Shown here piece after piece: positions 7,850-17,554 of a DNA stretch of 64,000 nt (positions are counted from its first letter, which is position 1; every line of letters starts with the position of its first letter). Source of the stretch: an uncultured Sutterella sp. (GTDB lineage Bacteria; Pseudomonadota; Gammaproteobacteria; Burkholderiales; Burkholderiaceae_F); NCBI GenBank assembly GCA_900544345.1, contig UQUR01000005.1:62001-126000 (forward strand), in the 5' to 3' direction. The notes under the pieces are model-generated. The model was not told the DNA's origin. It saw only the letters and a program-made list of their open reading frames with translations, and did not search any database. The translations under genes and the position numbers were made by a program.

Positions 7850-8785
7850 TTAATGCTCTCTGGCTTCTTTGTGACGCAAATGGCGCTGTAAGCCTTCTGG
7901 CGTATGCTTGGCTTCTTCGAGGGCTTTTTGCTTTTCCTGACGTGTAAAGTAACTGGCTAGAATACCAGCCACAACAATCATAACCATGCCGCCGATCACA
8001 GCAGTACTGACACTGTCTCCAAATACGAAGACCCCCATCAGTGTGGAAAATAAAATAACTGTGTATTGCAGGGCTCCGCTTAAAACCAAATTTCCCCGGC
8101 TAAACGCCCGAGTCAAGAAGAATTGAGCGCAGGTTGAGCAAATGACAAATCCGGCAATCGCAGCAGCTGCCACCCATGTCGGCATGGTAAAGCCGCCATT
8201 GAGAAGCGCGCCGACAAAGCCGCAAAGCGTTCCAACCAATACGAAATAGAAAAGAATTCTTAATTCAGGCTCTTTCATTAAGCCCAACCGCTTAACATAA
8301 GTCGTTGCCACTGCAGTACAAAAGCCTGCTGCCAAACCTACTGCAGCCGCGAAATATTCATCGGGCGTAATGGTCGGTGAAAGCATGATGACCACACCCA
8401 AAAAACCGAGCAACAAAGTCGAGAGCAACTTCCAATTAATACCCTTGTGCTGAGACATCATGATGCCGATCGTGAAACACCCAATAAACAAAGGCGAGGT
8501 GTAGTTAAGGGTCATCGCCAATCCCACATTTAAATGAGAAATCGAATAAATCCCGGCCATCACAGCGCCTGCACCGACAAAGGAACGAATCAAATGATCA
8601 ATCGGATGAGTTGTATGCACAGTAATATGCTGCATACGCATCATTGTGTAGAAAATAATCAGCCCGAAAAAGGAACGGTAGAAAAGAACCTCAAAAGATC
8701 CAATGCCTTCCATACTGGCAAACTTAATGCAAACGGCATAGAGGGCAAAAAACATGGCCGCAACGACCATCCACAATGACTGCAT
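7850..8785 (-). CDS. DMT superfamily (EamA) permease
   Basis: A 311-aa inner-membrane protein with ten hydrophobic segments arranged as two EamA repeats (about residues 1-140 and 150-285), and a charged cytoplasmic tail ending in KEAREH. Members export or import metabolites such as amino acids, nucleosides or cofactors; the substrate cannot be deduced. It is followed by its own terminator and preceded by the terminator of the next minus-strand gene, so it is monocistronic. Confidence 0.85.
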   Translation of the reverse strand: MQSLWMVVAAMFFALYAVCIKFASMEGIGSFEVLFYRSFFGLIIFYTMMRMQHITVHTTHPIDHLIRSFVGAGAVMAGIYSISHLNVGLAMTLNYTSPLFIGCFTIGIMMSQHKGINWKLLSTLLLGFLGVVIMLSPTITPDEYFAAAVGLAAGFCTAVATTYVKRLGLMKEPELRILFYFVLVGTLCGFVGALLNGGFTMPTWVAAAAIAGFVICSTCAQFFLTRAFSRGNLVLSGALQYTVILFSTLMGVFVFGDSVSTAVIGGMVMIVVAGILASYFTRQEKQKALEEAKHTPEGLQRHLRHKEAREH

Positions 8786-8831
8786 AATTAGACTATTACG
8801 TAAGGGTTAACGATCGCTAAAGTTTAGTCCT

Positions 8832-8861
8832 AAAAAAAAGGGCTCTCAAGCCCCCTTTTTT
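8832..8861 (-). terminator. Terminator after nicotinamidase-like gene
   Basis: On the minus strand GGGCTT-gag-AGCCC is followed by TTTTTTTTA. Confidence 0.75.
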
Positions 8862-8880
8862 AATCCAAAGCAAGAAATCT

Positions 8881-9528
8881 TTAGCGAATTTCACGCTCAA
8901 TGACTTCGTCACTTGTGATAAATTTCACGCCTTTGGCCTTCAATAAATCCATTCCGACTTTATCTGCCGCGTTGAGTCCAGCAACAGCATCTGTAACCCA
9001 ATAAAGCTGATACTCGTAATGAATTGCATCCAGAGCCGTCCGAATTAAAGAACCGTTGCGTGACAGACCACATAGATAGATGCGATTAACAAAGCGATCT
9101 TCGCAATAGGACTGAAGACCAGTCTGAGTCTTACGGTCAGCTTCAAGAAATGCCGAATAACTGTCCAACTTGTCATTTGTTGCTTTCAAAATAGCTATGA
9201 CGCGAGACATCGGCAAATGTAACCCTTGTGCAAAATCAGCTCCTTGAGTACCTTCAACACAGAATTTAGGCGTCAATTCAACGACCTCTCCGTTTATTTC
9301 TATCTTGTCGCCTGGCCTCTTTTCCTCATGATTATCAGCAAATAAAAAGTGATTTTTCGGTCTGAACTCTTGCGTTGCAATAACGCGGTCAAAAGTTGCT
9401 GCCATCTTCGAAATAGGAGCCAACACCTCTTCGGCGCCTTCAATAGGCATAGCCCCCTCTTTCATAAAATCATTTTGTACGTCCTGCACCAAAAGGGCAG
9501 TGAAAATCTTAATCGGCACTTTATTCAC
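8881..9528 (-). CDS. Nicotinamidase/isochorismatase-fold protein with altered active site
   Basis: A 215-aa member of the cysteine-hydrolase (isochorismatase-like) fold, closest in layout to nicotinamidase PncA: VQDVQNDF with the catalytic Asp16, EGTQGADF and DSYSAF are conserved. However, the metal motif D-W-H-P appears as E54-F-R56-P, and the catalytic Cys position (GLATDYC in typical enzymes) reads GLSRNGS, giving Ser160. K115 may be the third catalytic residue. It may be a pseudoenzyme or have a changed reaction. Start is GTG 9528, overlapping the upstream stop as GTGA, or GTG 9519, which has GGAG 8 nt upstream. It is translationally coupled to the nitronate monooxygenase. Confidence 0.72.
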   Translation of the reverse strand: MNKVPIKIFTALLVQDVQNDFMKEGAMPIEGAEEVLAPISKMAATFDRVIATQEFRPKNHFLFADNHEEKRPGDKIEINGEVVELTPKFCVEGTQGADFAQGLHLPMSRVIAILKATNDKLDSYSAFLEADRKTQTGLQSYCEDRFVNRIYLCGLSRNGSLIRTALDAIHYEYQLYWVTDAVAGLNAADKVGMDLLKAKGVKFITSDEVIEREIR

Positions 9529-10597
9529 TCCACAAACACTTTAAATCTTCAAACAATTGGCTAACTACTCGAGCCGTACTCCCTCTCGGAGCCCCTTGAG
9601 CAGCCTGACCTAAAGGCATTTCTAACAGATCAGCTCTATTTTGCAATACAGCTGCCCGATAAATGGGCTCTAGCACCCTTAACTGTCCAGGGTAAGCGCT
9701 CACAGACAATTCTGCATCAGTCAAAGCTTCGATGATACCGCTTGAGACAATACGACTCGGGCGCCCTGTTCCAACAGCCGAAAGACGCGTTGCGGCATCA
9801 TCACACCACGTAATCTGATCCTTCAAAGCTTGCGGCCAAGCCGACTCTTCAGTTCTTAACAAAATTGAACCCAAAACGGCTCCACAGGCCCCTAACATCA
9901 TCGCTGAGGCGACAGATTTAGCATTCATCATTGCACCGGCAGCTACAACCGGTGTTGCTCCGCAAACGCGAACAACAGGAGGCAACAAAGCCATCAAGCC
10001 AATTTGAGAGGCTTCAAACGGATTTTCAAAATACTGCCTGGGGCCGCCCGCCTCAACACCTTGGGCAATAATGACTGAGCAGCCAGCTGTTTTCAAAACT
10101 TTCGCTTCTCGCGTTGAATTCACCGCGCCCATCATCAAAATATTTCTAGCCTCAAGCGCTTCAGCATAAACTTCTCGCGGTCCGCCGAAACTAAAGCTCA
10201 CAACAGGAACATCACAAGCTAAAACAGCCTCAAATTGTTCATCAAATGAAGGAATTGGCAGCAAGCTGTGCTCAATTCCCAATTGATCACGCAAAGGCTC
10301 CAGGGCTTCAAAAAGCTTTTGGGTTGCAACCGAGTCTTCTGCCTCTCTGGGAGCAACTCGCAGATTCAAAGCAAAAGGCTTTGAGGTTAAAGACTTTATC
10401 TTTTTTGTGATCTCAATAATTTCAGAGGCATTCATAATGCCACAAGGCATTACACCTAAACCTCCTGCATTACTGATTTCGGCTACCATCTGAGCGGTAG
10501 TTGCACCCATCATGGGCGCACCGATTAAAGGAGCGTCAATATCCAATAAAGCCGTTAATTGATTGGCTTGTTTTTTCAATTGTTCCTGAATTGACAT
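9521..10597 (-). CDS. Nitronate monooxygenase family protein (FMN-dependent)
   Basis: A 358-aa TIM-barrel flavoprotein of the nitronate monooxygenase/2-nitropropane dioxygenase family. Visible signatures: LIGAPMMGATTAQMVAEIS at the N-terminus, AGGLGVMPCG, GVEAGGP around residue 190 and the FMN-phosphate region VVAAGAMMNAKSVASAMMLGA. It oxidises alkyl nitronates such as propionate-3-nitronate, or related substrates. Start ATG 10597 (MSIQEQLKKQ) is chosen; an open frame reaches 10702 but those 35 residues are not family-like and would overlap the mnmA start. Forms an overlapping pair with the nicotinamidase-like gene, divergent from mnmA. Confidence 0.83.
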   Translation of the reverse strand: MSIQEQLKKQANQLTALLDIDAPLIGAPMMGATTAQMVAEISNAGGLGVMPCGIMNASEIIEITKKIKSLTSKPFALNLRVAPREAEDSVATQKLFEALEPLRDQLGIEHSLLPIPSFDEQFEAVLACDVPVVSFSFGGPREVYAEALEARNILMMGAVNSTREAKVLKTAGCSVIIAQGVEAGGPRQYFENPFEASQIGLMALLPPVVRVCGATPVVAAGAMMNAKSVASAMMLGACGAVLGSILLRTEESAWPQALKDQITWCDDAATRLSAVGTGRPSRIVSSGIIEALTDAELSVSAYPGQLRVLEPIYRAAVLQNRADLLEMPLGQAAQGAPRGSTARVVSQLFEDLKCLWSE

Positions 10598-10703
10598 AAA
10601 AATTAGGACGTTAAAATTCAACTGGAAAATTAATTCCGATATTTTACAGACTGCAGCTGCCACTATAATTGCGCAATAAAGGCTAATTGTAGGATTGAGC
10701 ACT

Positions 10704-11795
10704 ATGGGAAAACGTGTTGTCGTGGGCTTGTCCGGAGGTGTGGACTCTTCGGTTTCAGCCTATTTATTGAAAAAACAAGGTTACGATGTCATCGGACTTT
10801 TCATGAAAAACTGGGAAGACGATGATGACAGCGAATACTGTTCTTCTCGACAAGATTTCATTGATGCAACAAGTGTTGCTGATGTAATTGGAATTGATAT
10901 TGAGGCGGTTAATTTTGCCAAGGAATACAAAGAACGCGTTTTCTCGGACTTTCTGCGTGAATATTCCGCAGGCCGCACCCCTAATCCAGATGTACTCTGT
11001 AACGCTGAAATCAAATTCCGTGCATTCTTAGACTATGCTATGGGCATGGGAGCCGAGTGCATTGCAACGGGCCACTACGCTAGAACGCGTGTTAGCGAAG
11101 ATGGTAAAACTCAGCTCTTGAGGGGGCTTGATGAAACGAAGGATCAAAGCTATTTTCTACACCGACTAACTCAAGAGCAAATTTCCAAGGTCATTTTCCC
11201 TGTAGGTGAATTGCGTAAAACGCAAGTGCGCCGCATTGCCGAAGAGATCGGTCTACCCAATGCAAAGAAAAAAGATTCCACTGGCATCTGTTTTATTGGT
11301 GAGAGACCTTTCCGAGAATTTTTAAATCGTTATCTCCCCACTCACCCCGGCCCCATGAAAACAACCGATGGTCGTGTGGTTGGTCAGCATATAGGATTAG
11401 CCTTCTACACACTGGGACAACGAAAAGGAATTGGTGTCGGTGGCAGCCGAGAAGGAAACGGTGAACCATGGTTTGTAGCCAAGAAAGACATGGCAACCAA
11501 TACGCTTTGGATTGCCCAGGGGCATGACCATCCGTGGCTTTTGAGTCACCATCTAACAGCTGTCATGCCCAGTTGGGTAAGCGGTGAAGCTCCCACCGAA
11601 GGCAGTCATCTGACCGTTAAGACGCGTTATCGCCAAAAAGATGGTGACTGTACAGTCAGAGACGTCTCTAAGTCATCTTTTACTTTGGATTTCCCTCAAC
11701 CTCAATGGGCGGTCACACCTGGTCAAAGCGCTGTAATTTATGATGGTGAAGTTTGCCTAGGAGGCGGATTTATTGATGTCATTGATCAACACTAG
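10704..11795 (+). CDS. mnmA: tRNA-specific 2-thiouridylase MnmA
   Basis: Cytosolic enzyme that thiolates U34 of tRNA-Lys, -Glu and -Gln using ATP and sulfur relayed from IscS/Tus. The 363 aa show the PP-loop SGGVDSS at residues 10-16 and the two catalytic cysteines: C99 in PDVLCNAEIKF and C196 in STGICFIGER. The C-terminal beta-barrel regions are complete. ATG 10704 is preferred over the in-frame TTG at 10695 because AGGATTG precedes it at proper spacing. Monocistronic with a terminator behind; divergent from the nitronate monooxygenase gene. Confidence 0.96.
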   Translation: MGKRVVVGLSGGVDSSVSAYLLKKQGYDVIGLFMKNWEDDDDSEYCSSRQDFIDATSVADVIGIDIEAVNFAKEYKERVFSDFLREYSAGRTPNPDVLCNAEIKFRAFLDYAMGMGAECIATGHYARTRVSEDGKTQLLRGLDETKDQSYFLHRLTQEQISKVIFPVGELRKTQVRRIAEEIGLPNAKKKDSTGICFIGERPFREFLNRYLPTHPGPMKTTDGRVVGQHIGLAFYTLGQRKGIGVGGSREGNGEPWFVAKKDMATNTLWIAQGHDHPWLLSHHLTAVMPSWVSGEAPTEGSHLTVKTRYRQKDGDCTVRDVSKSSFTLDFPQPQWAVTPGQSAVIYDGEVCLGGGFIDVIDQH

Positions 11796-11839
11796 TGAGA
11801 CTCTAAAAGAATCCTAAATCTTCAACCTTTTCCTCATCT

Positions 11840-11880
11840 CCTCCAACCTTTGAAGCTTCAAAAGTTGGAGGATTTATTTT
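11840..11880 (+). terminator. Terminator after mnmA
   Basis: CCTCCAAC and GTTGGAGG form the base of a long stem with an inner TTTGAAG/CTTCAAA helix, followed by ATTTATTTT. Confidence 0.8.
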
Positions 11881-11999
11881 GCAACAAAAAGTTCTGGGCA
11901 ATTTTTATTTAGCCTCTACTTCATCTATTGAACTTCCCCTGCTACGCTGAGAACTAAAATTACTCTTGAACTAAAGTTTCAAAGCGGACTCTTAAAATT

Positions 12000-14123
12000 A
12001 TGCAAGCTTGGCTAACCGGTCTTAATAACGAGCAGGAATTCGCCTGCACCCTCACTGAGGGTCATGTCCGTGTTTTAGCGGGCCCTGGCACAGGCAAAAC
12101 CCGGACGTTAACCTCCCGTTACTGCTACCTTACAGAAACACTAGGAATTTCACCCAAAAATATTTTATGTGTCACCTTCACCAACAAAGCTGCCAATGAA
12201 ATGAAACAGCGAATTCGTGCTTGGCTAGGTGACATGGATTTAGGTTACATCTGTACTTTGCACGCTTTTTGTGTTCAATTTCTAAAAGAAGAAATTCATC
12301 ACCTTTTTTATCCGAAAAATTTCGTCATTTTGGATGCAGAAGATCAGCGAACACTGCTTTTAAAAATTTTTGAAGATATGGGAATCACCCTTCGGGAAGC
12401 CACTATTAAGCAAAAAATTGACGAAGTACTTGAAGCTCGAAAGCTTTCCGCAGATGGCTACATTGATAAGATTTTTACATTAGACAATTCTGAGCTTGAA
12501 AAAAATATCGCAACAGCAACTGACACTAATGACGAAATCTTTTGGCGCTACCTCTATGAACAAAAGAAAAATTTTGCCTGCGACTTTAACGATCTGATCA
12601 ATTTCACGGCTTACATCCTCAAACACTTTCCGGAAATACTCGAAAAGTGGCAAGAACGTATGCAATACGTGATGATCGACGAATTTCAGGATGTGAGTGC
12701 CAAACAGTACTCTATTGCCAAAATGCTCGCCGGCAAACATAACAACCTTTTTATCGTGGGTGACCCGGATCAAACGATTTATACTTGGCGCAATGCACAC
12801 GTCAAACTCTTTTTGGATTTTGATAAAGTCTATCCAGATGCCAAAACAATTGTTCTTCAGACCAATTACCGCTCCAGCCCCGAAATTTTAAAAGCCAGTG
12901 AGTCGCTCATCCAGAAAAATATTTTGCGTTACCCGAAAAATTTAGTAGCAACTCAACCCAGTGAAGCCCGGCCGCTGTATTTTCATGCTCAAACAGAAAA
13001 AGAAGAAGCGGAATGGATTGCAAGTGAAATCAAAAAATTGCTCGCTACCAACGTATCCGCTGATCAGGTTGCAGTGTTATACCGCTCACATTTTTTAAGT
13101 CGCAGCCTAGAAGAGTGTTTTATGCGGCAGTCTTTACCCTACAAAATTTATAGTGGGGTAGAGTTTTACGGACGACAGGAAATTAAAGACTGTGTTTCAT
13201 ACCTAAGAATGCTCACTGCAGCAGACGATGTTGCATTCCTTCGAACAATTAACAGTCCTTCTAGAAAAATCGGCAAGAAAAAACTTCAATATTTAAAAGA
13301 AGTCGCCAAAGCTGACAACATTTCTTTGTATGAAGCATTAAAAAGAACTGCTGATCTGGATCTGTTTAAGGGAACAGGAGCAAGAAAATTCCTGTTAGCG
13401 ATTGAAACTGTAAGAAAGGAGATTAAAACTCTTTCTTTAGGTTCTATTTTGCAAAAAATACTAGATTTAAGTGGATATGAAAACTACCTGCGTCTGCAGG
13501 CCGATCAGGAACGTCTCGATAATGTGGCTGAATTAAAGCGTGCAATTGAAGAAGAGGGCTCTGACCCTGATGCAACGCTAGAAGAGTTCTTATCCAAAGT
13601 TGCACTTTTAACTAATTTAGACAAAAAAGATCAACGACGGGCAGTGAAACTCATGACAATCCATACAGCCAAAGGCATGGAATTTCCTTATGTTTTCATT
13701 TGCGGATTAAACGAAGGTGTCTTTCCATCCAGAAAAATCACAACGCCTGAAGAAATGGATGAAGAAAGGCGGATCGCCTATGTTGCAATGACTCGAGCCA
13801 TGACAAGACTTTATCTGTCTGATAGCGAAGGTGTCAGCAGCGACAATGTCTTCAAACTACCCTCTCGCTTTATTTTTGATATCGGCCGTGAGTTCCTTGA
13901 TTACGTCCGAGAACTGCCAAAAAGCTTTGAAGGTCGAGTCAACAGACTTCAAACACAATCAGCCTCTCAGTATTTTAACGTCGGAGATCGTGTCATTCAC
14001 CCTGTTTTTGGTACAGGAGAAGTAGAGAGTGTGAATGCTAAAGATCTGGTCTATCGGATCAAGTTTGATAATCTTTCCAGCTTTCGGGATATTCAATTTC
14101 GTGCGCCGCTCACCAAGCTATAA
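12000..14123 (+). CDS. UvrD/PcrA-like superfamily 1 DNA helicase
   Basis: A 707-aa 3'-5' DNA helicase for repair or replication-conflict removal. Motifs in order: Walker A LAGPGTGKT (near 26-34), Ia FTNKAANEM, Walker B MIDEFQD, III VGDPDQTIYTWR, IV QTNYRSS, V TIHTAKGMEF and VI EERRIAYVAMTRA. The C-terminus carries a small beta domain (GDRVIHPVFGTGEVESV) like the RNA-polymerase-binding module of PcrA. Length and this tail look more like PcrA of Firmicutes than like a compact Rep. Stand-alone gene. Confidence 0.88.
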   Translation: MQAWLTGLNNEQEFACTLTEGHVRVLAGPGTGKTRTLTSRYCYLTETLGISPKNILCVTFTNKAANEMKQRIRAWLGDMDLGYICTLHAFCVQFLKEEIHHLFYPKNFVILDAEDQRTLLLKIFEDMGITLREATIKQKIDEVLEARKLSADGYIDKIFTLDNSELEKNIATATDTNDEIFWRYLYEQKKNFACDFNDLINFTAYILKHFPEILEKWQERMQYVMIDEFQDVSAKQYSIAKMLAGKHNNLFIVGDPDQTIYTWRNAHVKLFLDFDKVYPDAKTIVLQTNYRSSPEILKASESLIQKNILRYPKNLVATQPSEARPLYFHAQTEKEEAEWIASEIKKLLATNVSADQVAVLYRSHFLSRSLEECFMRQSLPYKIYSGVEFYGRQEIKDCVSYLRMLTAADDVAFLRTINSPSRKIGKKKLQYLKEVAKADNISLYEALKRTADLDLFKGTGARKFLLAIETVRKEIKTLSLGSILQKILDLSGYENYLRLQADQERLDNVAELKRAIEEEGSDPDATLEEFLSKVALLTNLDKKDQRRAVKLMTIHTAKGMEFPYVFICGLNEGVFPSRKITTPEEMDEERRIAYVAMTRAMTRLYLSDSEGVSSDNVFKLPSRFIFDIGREFLDYVRELPKSFEGRVNRLQTQSASQYFNVGDRVIHPVFGTGEVESVNAKDLVYRIKFDNLSSFRDIQFRAPLTKL

Positions 14124-14128
14124 AGATA

Positions 14129-14146
14129 GCGGCCCGATTGGGCCGC
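14129..14146. terminator. Convergent hairpin between helicase and phosphoesterase genes
   Basis: GCGGCCC-gatt-GGGCCGC is a perfect 7-bp stem with a four-base loop between two convergent genes. T runs are weak on both sides, so it may act with Rho or as an mRNA end stabiliser. Confidence 0.55.
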
Positions 14147-14153
14147 CCTATAA

Positions 14154-15314
14154 TTAATCAGACTGTGTTTTAGGTTGAGCTCTAGCTCTAAGCACAATTT
14201 CCGTAATTTCGGAAGGATCCATGACCCGTAAAGCCATACCAGTCCAAAGGCCCGTACCCGGTGAGACATAAAGCTGCATCGTTTCAGACACTTTGTAGAG
14301 TCCTCGAACAAAGCCATCATTGAAATAGGCTACAACTGGCTGCATCAAAGCATACAAACCACCGTGGGTGTGCCCTGAGAGCTGTAAATCCACTCCACTC
14401 ACCTCTTTGGCGCCTTTTGGTTGATGAGCCAAGAGAATAGTCGCCGCATCAGGAGCACCTTCGAGCGCTTTCTTTAAGTCAGGTCCATGATCACCGTAGC
14501 GCAACGCTGAGCGATCGGTCGTGCCAGCGATAACCAATTGAGCATTCCCGCGAGCAATCACGCTGTGCTTATTTTCAAGCATCGTGACGCCATTATCCTC
14601 AAAAAACTGCACCCAAGGTGCAGCACCATGGTGCCATTCATGATTACCGGTCACGCCAAAGACACCGTCTTTAGCTTGGATTCTCCCGTAGGCTTGTACT
14701 TCAGGAGCTAAAGAGGCTTCAGGACCTTCGATCATGTCTCCCACCAAAACAACAGCGTCGGCATTTAACTCATTTGTTGAACGAATGACAGCTTCAAGCC
14801 ACGGACGCTTTAACAATTGCCCAACGTGAAGGTCTGCCAATTGAACAATACGGTAACCATCAAATTCCGGAGCTAAGCGATCTAAAGTGATCTCGATGCG
14901 TTGCACGGTAGGAACCGTGAGCGCATAGTGCGTACCCGAAATAGCTGCTGCAACCGAGAAAATCAAAAGCAACCAACGATTTTTCGCTTCTTTTAAAGGC
15001 CACGGAATATTGGAATTGGTCGCTTTATTGAGAACCTTCATTAGTACGAATAACGCATCCTTAACAACCAACAAGGGGACCAACACCAAAATGATATTAA
15101 AGAGCGTCTCCCAAATAATGAGCGTATTTTCGGGTAACTGAGGATTAAACATGTGCCCGCCCACGTAGTAGTAATACGTAAACTTCTGACTAATAGCCAA
15201 GAAAAAGACCGCCAGTCCCAGCTTGACTGTCCATTTGGTCTTAAAAGGCAGGGCAAAACTTAAAATTGCATAGGCTGCCAAAACGAAAGAAACGAGCATG
15301 AGAGTACTGATCAC
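14154..15314 (-). CDS. Membrane-anchored metallophosphoesterase (YkuE-like)
   Basis: A 386-aa protein with four or five N-terminal transmembrane segments (residues 1-135) and a calcineurin-type phosphoesterase domain. Metal motifs: QLADLHVGQ, VLVGDMIEG, VTGNHEWHH and LSGHTHGG. The family includes YkuE and YaeI, which act at the membrane on lipid or UDP-sugar phosphates. The active domain is predicted on one face of the membrane only; orientation is not certain. Single gene. Confidence 0.84.
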   Translation of the reverse strand: MISTLMLVSFVLAAYAILSFALPFKTKWTVKLGLAVFFLAISQKFTYYYYVGGHMFNPQLPENTLIIWETLFNIILVLVPLLVVKDALFVLMKVLNKATNSNIPWPLKEAKNRWLLLIFSVAAAISGTHYALTVPTVQRIEITLDRLAPEFDGYRIVQLADLHVGQLLKRPWLEAVIRSTNELNADAVVLVGDMIEGPEASLAPEVQAYGRIQAKDGVFGVTGNHEWHHGAAPWVQFFEDNGVTMLENKHSVIARGNAQLVIAGTTDRSALRYGDHGPDLKKALEGAPDAATILLAHQPKGAKEVSGVDLQLSGHTHGGLYALMQPVVAYFNDGFVRGLYKVSETMQLYVSPGTGLWTGMALRVMDPSEITEIVLRARAQPKTQSD

Positions 15315-15361
15315 TCGAAATCCTCTTTTAGTCTGTCAATTAAAGCGAAGATTTTAGCCGA

Positions 15362-16294
15362 TTACTGCAACGTCATTTCAGATGACACGCGTCCTAGCTC
15401 ACGCTGCTGCTTAATATCCCGATACGGAGGCAATCCGAATTGACGTTTGTACTCTCGGTTAAACTGGCTCGGACTTTCATAACCCACCGCATAGCAAGCC
15501 GTTGTTGCATCTATTCTCTTGGTGAGCATCAGCCGCTTTGCTTCATGAAGCCTCAAGCTTTTATGAAACTGCAACGGTGTCATACAAGTCACCTCTTTAA
15601 AGTGACGATGAAAAGTAGAAACCCCCATGTGAACATTGTCAGCCAACTGGGCAACATTGAGCGGAGCCGTATAATTTTCTCTGAGCCAGGCAATAGCCTT
15701 GGCGATTTGAGCGCTCGCGCCCTGCTTAGCGTTGAAGTCTCTTAATGTAGCTCCCAGCGGACTTTGTAGGACTCGGAAGTAAATTTCGCGGATAATCATG
15801 GGCGCTAAAATTTTGGCATCGACCGGCCGGTCCAAAAGACGCATCAGACGCAAGACCGATTCCCACACATCGACTTCAACTTCTCCGACACAAAGAGCCT
15901 GTTGCAGAGAACGTATGGGTAGAGCTCTAATTTCTTCGAGCTGCATGATTAATTCGGAGAGCACTGAGCGATCAATTTCAACACTGATTGACAAAAAGGG
16001 ATGCTCATGGGTTGAACCGATAGTGCAAAATGTTGCAGGGACATCAACACCGACAACTAAGCAATTATTTTTCCCGTAAACATATTCTTTGTCACCGATA
16101 ATCGAACGCTTTTGACCGTCCACAATAAAGGCAAGACTAGTTGAATAAATGCTTGCCCCTTCGCAATTACCTTGCTCACGACGTGACAGCGACAACCCCG
16201 GAATAACTGTCGGGAAAGTACCTAACTGATGAACTTTCTCAAACATAATTTGACGAAGCTCTTCATTGATTTTTTCAAGCTGATCGTTTTGCAT
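15362..16294 (-). CDS. AraC-family transcriptional regulator
   Basis: A 310-aa regulator. The N-terminal part (residues about 25-185) is an AraC_N sensor domain and the C-terminal about 100 residues hold two helix-turn-helix motifs (LNVAQLADNVHMGVSTFHRH and the ATTACYAVGYESPSQFNREY region, the usual AraC signature). Divergent from the secreted carboxymuconolactone-decarboxylase gene at 16558 across a 263-bp AT-rich gap, so it probably controls that gene. Ligand unknown. Confidence 0.85.
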   Translation of the reverse strand: MQNDQLEKINEELRQIMFEKVHQLGTFPTVIPGLSLSRREQGNCEGASIYSTSLAFIVDGQKRSIIGDKEYVYGKNNCLVVGVDVPATFCTIGSTHEHPFLSISVEIDRSVLSELIMQLEEIRALPIRSLQQALCVGEVEVDVWESVLRLMRLLDRPVDAKILAPMIIREIYFRVLQSPLGATLRDFNAKQGASAQIAKAIAWLRENYTAPLNVAQLADNVHMGVSTFHRHFKEVTCMTPLQFHKSLRLHEAKRLMLTKRIDATTACYAVGYESPSQFNREYKRQFGLPPYRDIKQQRELGRVSSEMTLQ

Positions 16295-16557
16295 AATGAC
16301 ACCTCGTTAGTGTCAATTATCGGCAAAAATAACTTTCTCTATCAAGATAAATTTAGTCATCTTTTTGCCTATTTCTCTCGCATTACAGATTTTCACAGAT
16401 ACTTTATTCATTATTTTTACACAAACCTTCAGAAGCCGATTAATTTTGTTTTTTGTTCATTTACACATTTAGGCAATTATTTGCTCTTTAAATAGAAGTA
16501 TCCGTGAAGCATCAATCATAGACTTTCAATAACAGAAACCTTTTCGGAGCAAATGTC

Positions 16558-17337
16558 ATGAAAAGAAGGACTTTACTAATGAGCAGTTCTATATTACCTG
16601 CAGCCTTTACGGCTCAAGCTGTCTCGGCCGAAACAACCGACAATCCTTTAACACAAACAGATCCCGATTTCAGTGCAATTGAACAATATTTGCTCAAAGT
16701 TGAAATGCCTAAAGCCGGACAGATGCCCGTCAAAACCCGTTGCATGGTAACTTTGGCCGCACTGACGACAGTTGGTGGTCTCTCTCGCTTTGCAGAGGCA
16801 ACCGAAGAAGCCCTCAAGGCTTCAATGAGCACCGTTGAAATTAAAGAAACACTTTATCAATGTGCTCCTTACATCGGTATCACTCGAGTCGAAACAGCCC
16901 TCGAAGCTGTTAATGCAGCTTTGAAAGCACTCGGACAAAATCCCACACCTGCTTCTCAAAGCACAGTCAATGAGAACAACCGTTTTGAAAAGGGCCTGGC
17001 TGTTCAAAAGAGTATTTTCGGAGCAACCATCGATAAAATGCATGCGAGCACACCCAAAGAGCTTGAATACATTAATAAGCAAGCACTAACAGCCTATTGC
17101 TTCGGAGACTTCTATACCCGCCAAGGTCTAGATCTTAAAGCAAGAGAGCTTATTACCTTTACGGCCATTATGTGCTTAGGAGGGTGTGAACCTCAGCTGC
17201 GTGCTCACACTGGCGGCAATTTAAGCGTCGGCAATACCCGACAGGATTTGATTGATACCATCATGGTGGCAATGCCCTACATTGGTTTCCCAAGAACGCT
17301 TAATGCCCTGGCAGTTGTCAACGAAATTGCCAAATAG
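16558..17337 (+). CDS. Exported carboxymuconolactone decarboxylase (CMD)-family protein
   Basis: A 259-aa protein with a signal peptide (MKRRTLLMSS..., cleavage near Ala24, twin Arg within KRR but not a clear Tat motif). Two tandem CMD/AhpD-like helical domains follow: the first (about 55-125) lacks cysteines at the redox position, the second (about 160-255) has C206-LGG-C210 and H217, as in the CxxC-H type peroxidase/decarboxylase site with one extra residue. Family members outside the protocatechuate pathway are often thiol-dependent antioxidants. Ribosome site CGGAGC. Terminator follows. Likely under the divergent AraC regulator. Confidence 0.8.
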   Translation: MKRRTLLMSSSILPAAFTAQAVSAETTDNPLTQTDPDFSAIEQYLLKVEMPKAGQMPVKTRCMVTLAALTTVGGLSRFAEATEEALKASMSTVEIKETLYQCAPYIGITRVETALEAVNAALKALGQNPTPASQSTVNENNRFEKGLAVQKSIFGATIDKMHASTPKELEYINKQALTAYCFGDFYTRQGLDLKARELITFTAIMCLGGCEPQLRAHTGGNLSVGNTRQDLIDTIMVAMPYIGFPRTLNALAVVNEIAK

Positions 17338-17348
17338 ATCTTTGCATC

Positions 17349-17373
17349 AAAACGCTCCATAAGGAGCGTTTTT
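17349..17373 (+). terminator. Terminator after CMD-family gene
   Basis: AACGCTCC-ataa-GGAGCGTT followed by TTTGATC. Confidence 0.8.
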
Positions 17374-17554
17374 GATCTATGTAACTAAAGTTAAGACTTT
17401 GCTCAGAAACATTTCCTTGGCATATCTCTATCTTATTGAAAATTATTGAATTTTTTATTTCTCTTTCTTTTCTTTCACAACTTTATTAACAGTTAGAAAA
17501 TTTTATTTTTCTCTCAAAATGAGACACTATAAGTACTAAAAAAGGGGGAAAAGG

